Assembly (NCBI RefSeq): GCF_010095445.2
Contig: NZ_WFGV02000015.1
Location: 1 to 64,000 of the forward strand
Direction: 5' to 3'
Length of the DNA stretch: 64,000 nucleotides
From: Pseudomonas sp. TNT3
Lineage (GTDB): Bacteria > Pseudomonadota > Gammaproteobacteria > Pseudomonadales > Pseudomonadaceae
Shown here: positions 63,135 to 64,000 of the stretch, piece by piece
Numbering within the stretch: position 1 is the first letter of the stretch
How the letters are laid out: each line of letters begins with the position of its first letter
Position numbers and translations under genes: made by a program
Notes under the pieces: model-generated
Told to the model about the DNA's origin: nothing
The model's database searches: none
What the model saw: only the letters and a program-made list of their open reading frames with translations

Positions 63135-64000
63135 TCAGCGCAGGCCCGAGGGACGAAGTTGGACCTCGAAACGACAGCCATTGGGTTCCATGGTCGTCAA
63201 GCTGACGACCCATCCCTGGTTTTCACAGATACGTTGCACCAACGAAAGCCCCAACCCCAAACCTTCCCCTCGTTTCTCGGTCCCGCGCACGAAAGGCTCG
63301 AACATCGCTTCGCGCTTTTCCTCGGGAATCCCGACACCACTGTCTTCGACCAGGAAACCGGTGGGTGTCAGGGTCAAGCGGATAAATCCGTACTCGGTGT
63401 AGTGCAGTGCGTTACGCAGAAGGTTACCCATGACTGCGTGCAACAGCGTGGCGTTGTAGCAGGTGTCTGCGGGATTACCCGGTTCAAAGATCAGCTTCAA
63501 ACCTTTCGCCTCTATGGGCTCGCGCCATAGATTGAGCAACCCGTCGGCCACTTCGCCAAGGTTTTGCTGAAGCGTCTGGCTGGCGTCTTCGCGTTGCGCA
63601 CGCGCCAGCATCAGGAAGGTTTGCACCAGCTCTCGCATTTCCTCGCAGGCGCGAGCGATTCGCTCGACCTGGGCGTGACCGCGCTGATCGAGGCCAGGGT
63701 TTTCCAGCAACAACTCGCAGGAACTGGCCAGTACCATCAACGGCGTGCGCAGTTCATGGCTGACGTCACTGGTGAACAGGCGCTCCCGGGTCAATGCCTG
63801 GCGCAGTCGTCCCAGCGTAGCGTCGAAGGCCACGGCCAATTCGCCCACTTCATCGGCGGCGTAGTCAGGTGCCAGTGGCGGAGCCAGGCCCAGCAGTTGA
63901 TCGCGATGACGTACCTGGCGAGCCAGTCGCACGACAGGAGCCATGACTCTGCGCGCCAACACCCAGCCCAGAAATACTGCCAACGCAAGACTCAGTACAA
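63135..64000 (-). CDS. colS: ColS sensor histidine kinase, C-terminal part (cut by window edge)
   Basis: About 288 codons of a histidine kinase run off the right edge; the N-terminal sensor and first membrane helix are missing from the window. Seen are a membrane helix (LAVFLGWVLARRVMAPV), a HAMP region, HisKA (LFTSDVSHELRTPLMVLASS, phospho-His) and HATPase (NLLRNALHYTEYG; DSGVGIPEEKREAMFEPFV; GEGLGLGLSLVQRI). The order orf222-inaA downstream identifies it as ColS (PA4380), which responds to envelope and metal stress with ColR. Confidence 0.88.
   Translation of the reverse strand, partial: VLSLALAVFLGWVLARRVMAPVVRLARQVRHRDQLLGLAPPLAPDYAADEVGELAVAFDATLGRLRQALTRERLFTSDVSHELRTPLMVLASSCELLLENPGLDQRGHAQVERIARACEEMRELVQTFLMLARAQREDASQTLQQNLGEVADGLLNLWREPIEAKGLKLIFEPGNPADTCYNATLLHAVMGNLLRNALHYTEYGFIRLTLTPTGFLVEDSGVGIPEEKREAMFEPFVRGTEKRGEGLGLGLSLVQRICENQGWVVSLTTMEPNGCRFEVQLRPSGLR

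Overview
The window is a piece of chromosome from a fluorescent Pseudomonas (P. fluorescens group). Evidence seen in the sequence: high GC, Pseudomonas-specific proteins (an MvaT H-NS-like silencer, a BifA phosphodiesterase with GGDQF, MexVW, the ColS/orf222/InaA cluster), and many short palindromic REP-like repeats of several families between genes. No prophage, insertion sequence, rRNA, tRNA or CRISPR array was seen.

Layout. (1) 1-18.4 kb is a core block whose order matches, from memory, P. aeruginosa PA4314-PA4333: purU, mvaT, sbcB, a six-gene RDD/SpoIIM/DUF4129/DUF4350/MoxR/DUF58 membrane operon, a PilZ protein, a TPR lipoprotein, pyruvate kinase, an enoyl-CoA hydratase, a ferredoxin-type reductase, the diguanylate cyclase SadC and class I fumarase. 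(2) 18.5-43 kb is a more variable metabolic block: a DctB/DctD-type two-component pair next to an alpha-ketoglutarate permease with a good sigma-54 promoter; a flavin reductase, an ABM monooxygenase and two tiny genes; an AraC regulator; a Tat-secreted ABC transporter next to an AruI-type decarboxylase and an aldehyde dehydrogenase; LysR regulators with an oxidoreductase and an unusual MBL-fold protein; pobR/pobA for 4-hydroxybenzoate; a DHA2 exporter; and a free-standing tandem-Cache periplasmic protein. (3) 43-64 kb is core again (roughly PA4360-PA4380): a coiled-coil membrane protein, an epimerase, argP with ACT and LysE-type exporter genes, sodB, bifA, an iron-linked imelysin operon behind a Fur-box-like dyad, mexVW, and inaA/orf222/colS. 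ColS runs off the right edge.

How the parts work together. Cyclic-di-GMP signalling is well represented: a synthase (SadC), a PilZ effector and a phosphodiesterase (BifA). C4/C5-dicarboxylate sensing and uptake form one cassette with its own enhancer-dependent promoter. The imelysin, di-heme, imelysin and DUF1513 genes look like a periplasmic iron-acquisition module. The MoxR operon is co-translated throughout and its job is not known.

Repeats are the most unusual content. There are about fifteen REP doublets, some with perfect 30-47 bp arms. Two loci (near 0.1-0.34 kb and 48.2-48.8 kb) carry related tandem arrays with a period near 70 bp behind a shared leader. The leader at 48.2 kb contains a closed stem holding three copies of the ultra-stable mini-hairpin GCGAAGC. 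Start codons were chosen by ribosome-binding sites. All family assignments come from reading the translated sequence by eye, without database searches.
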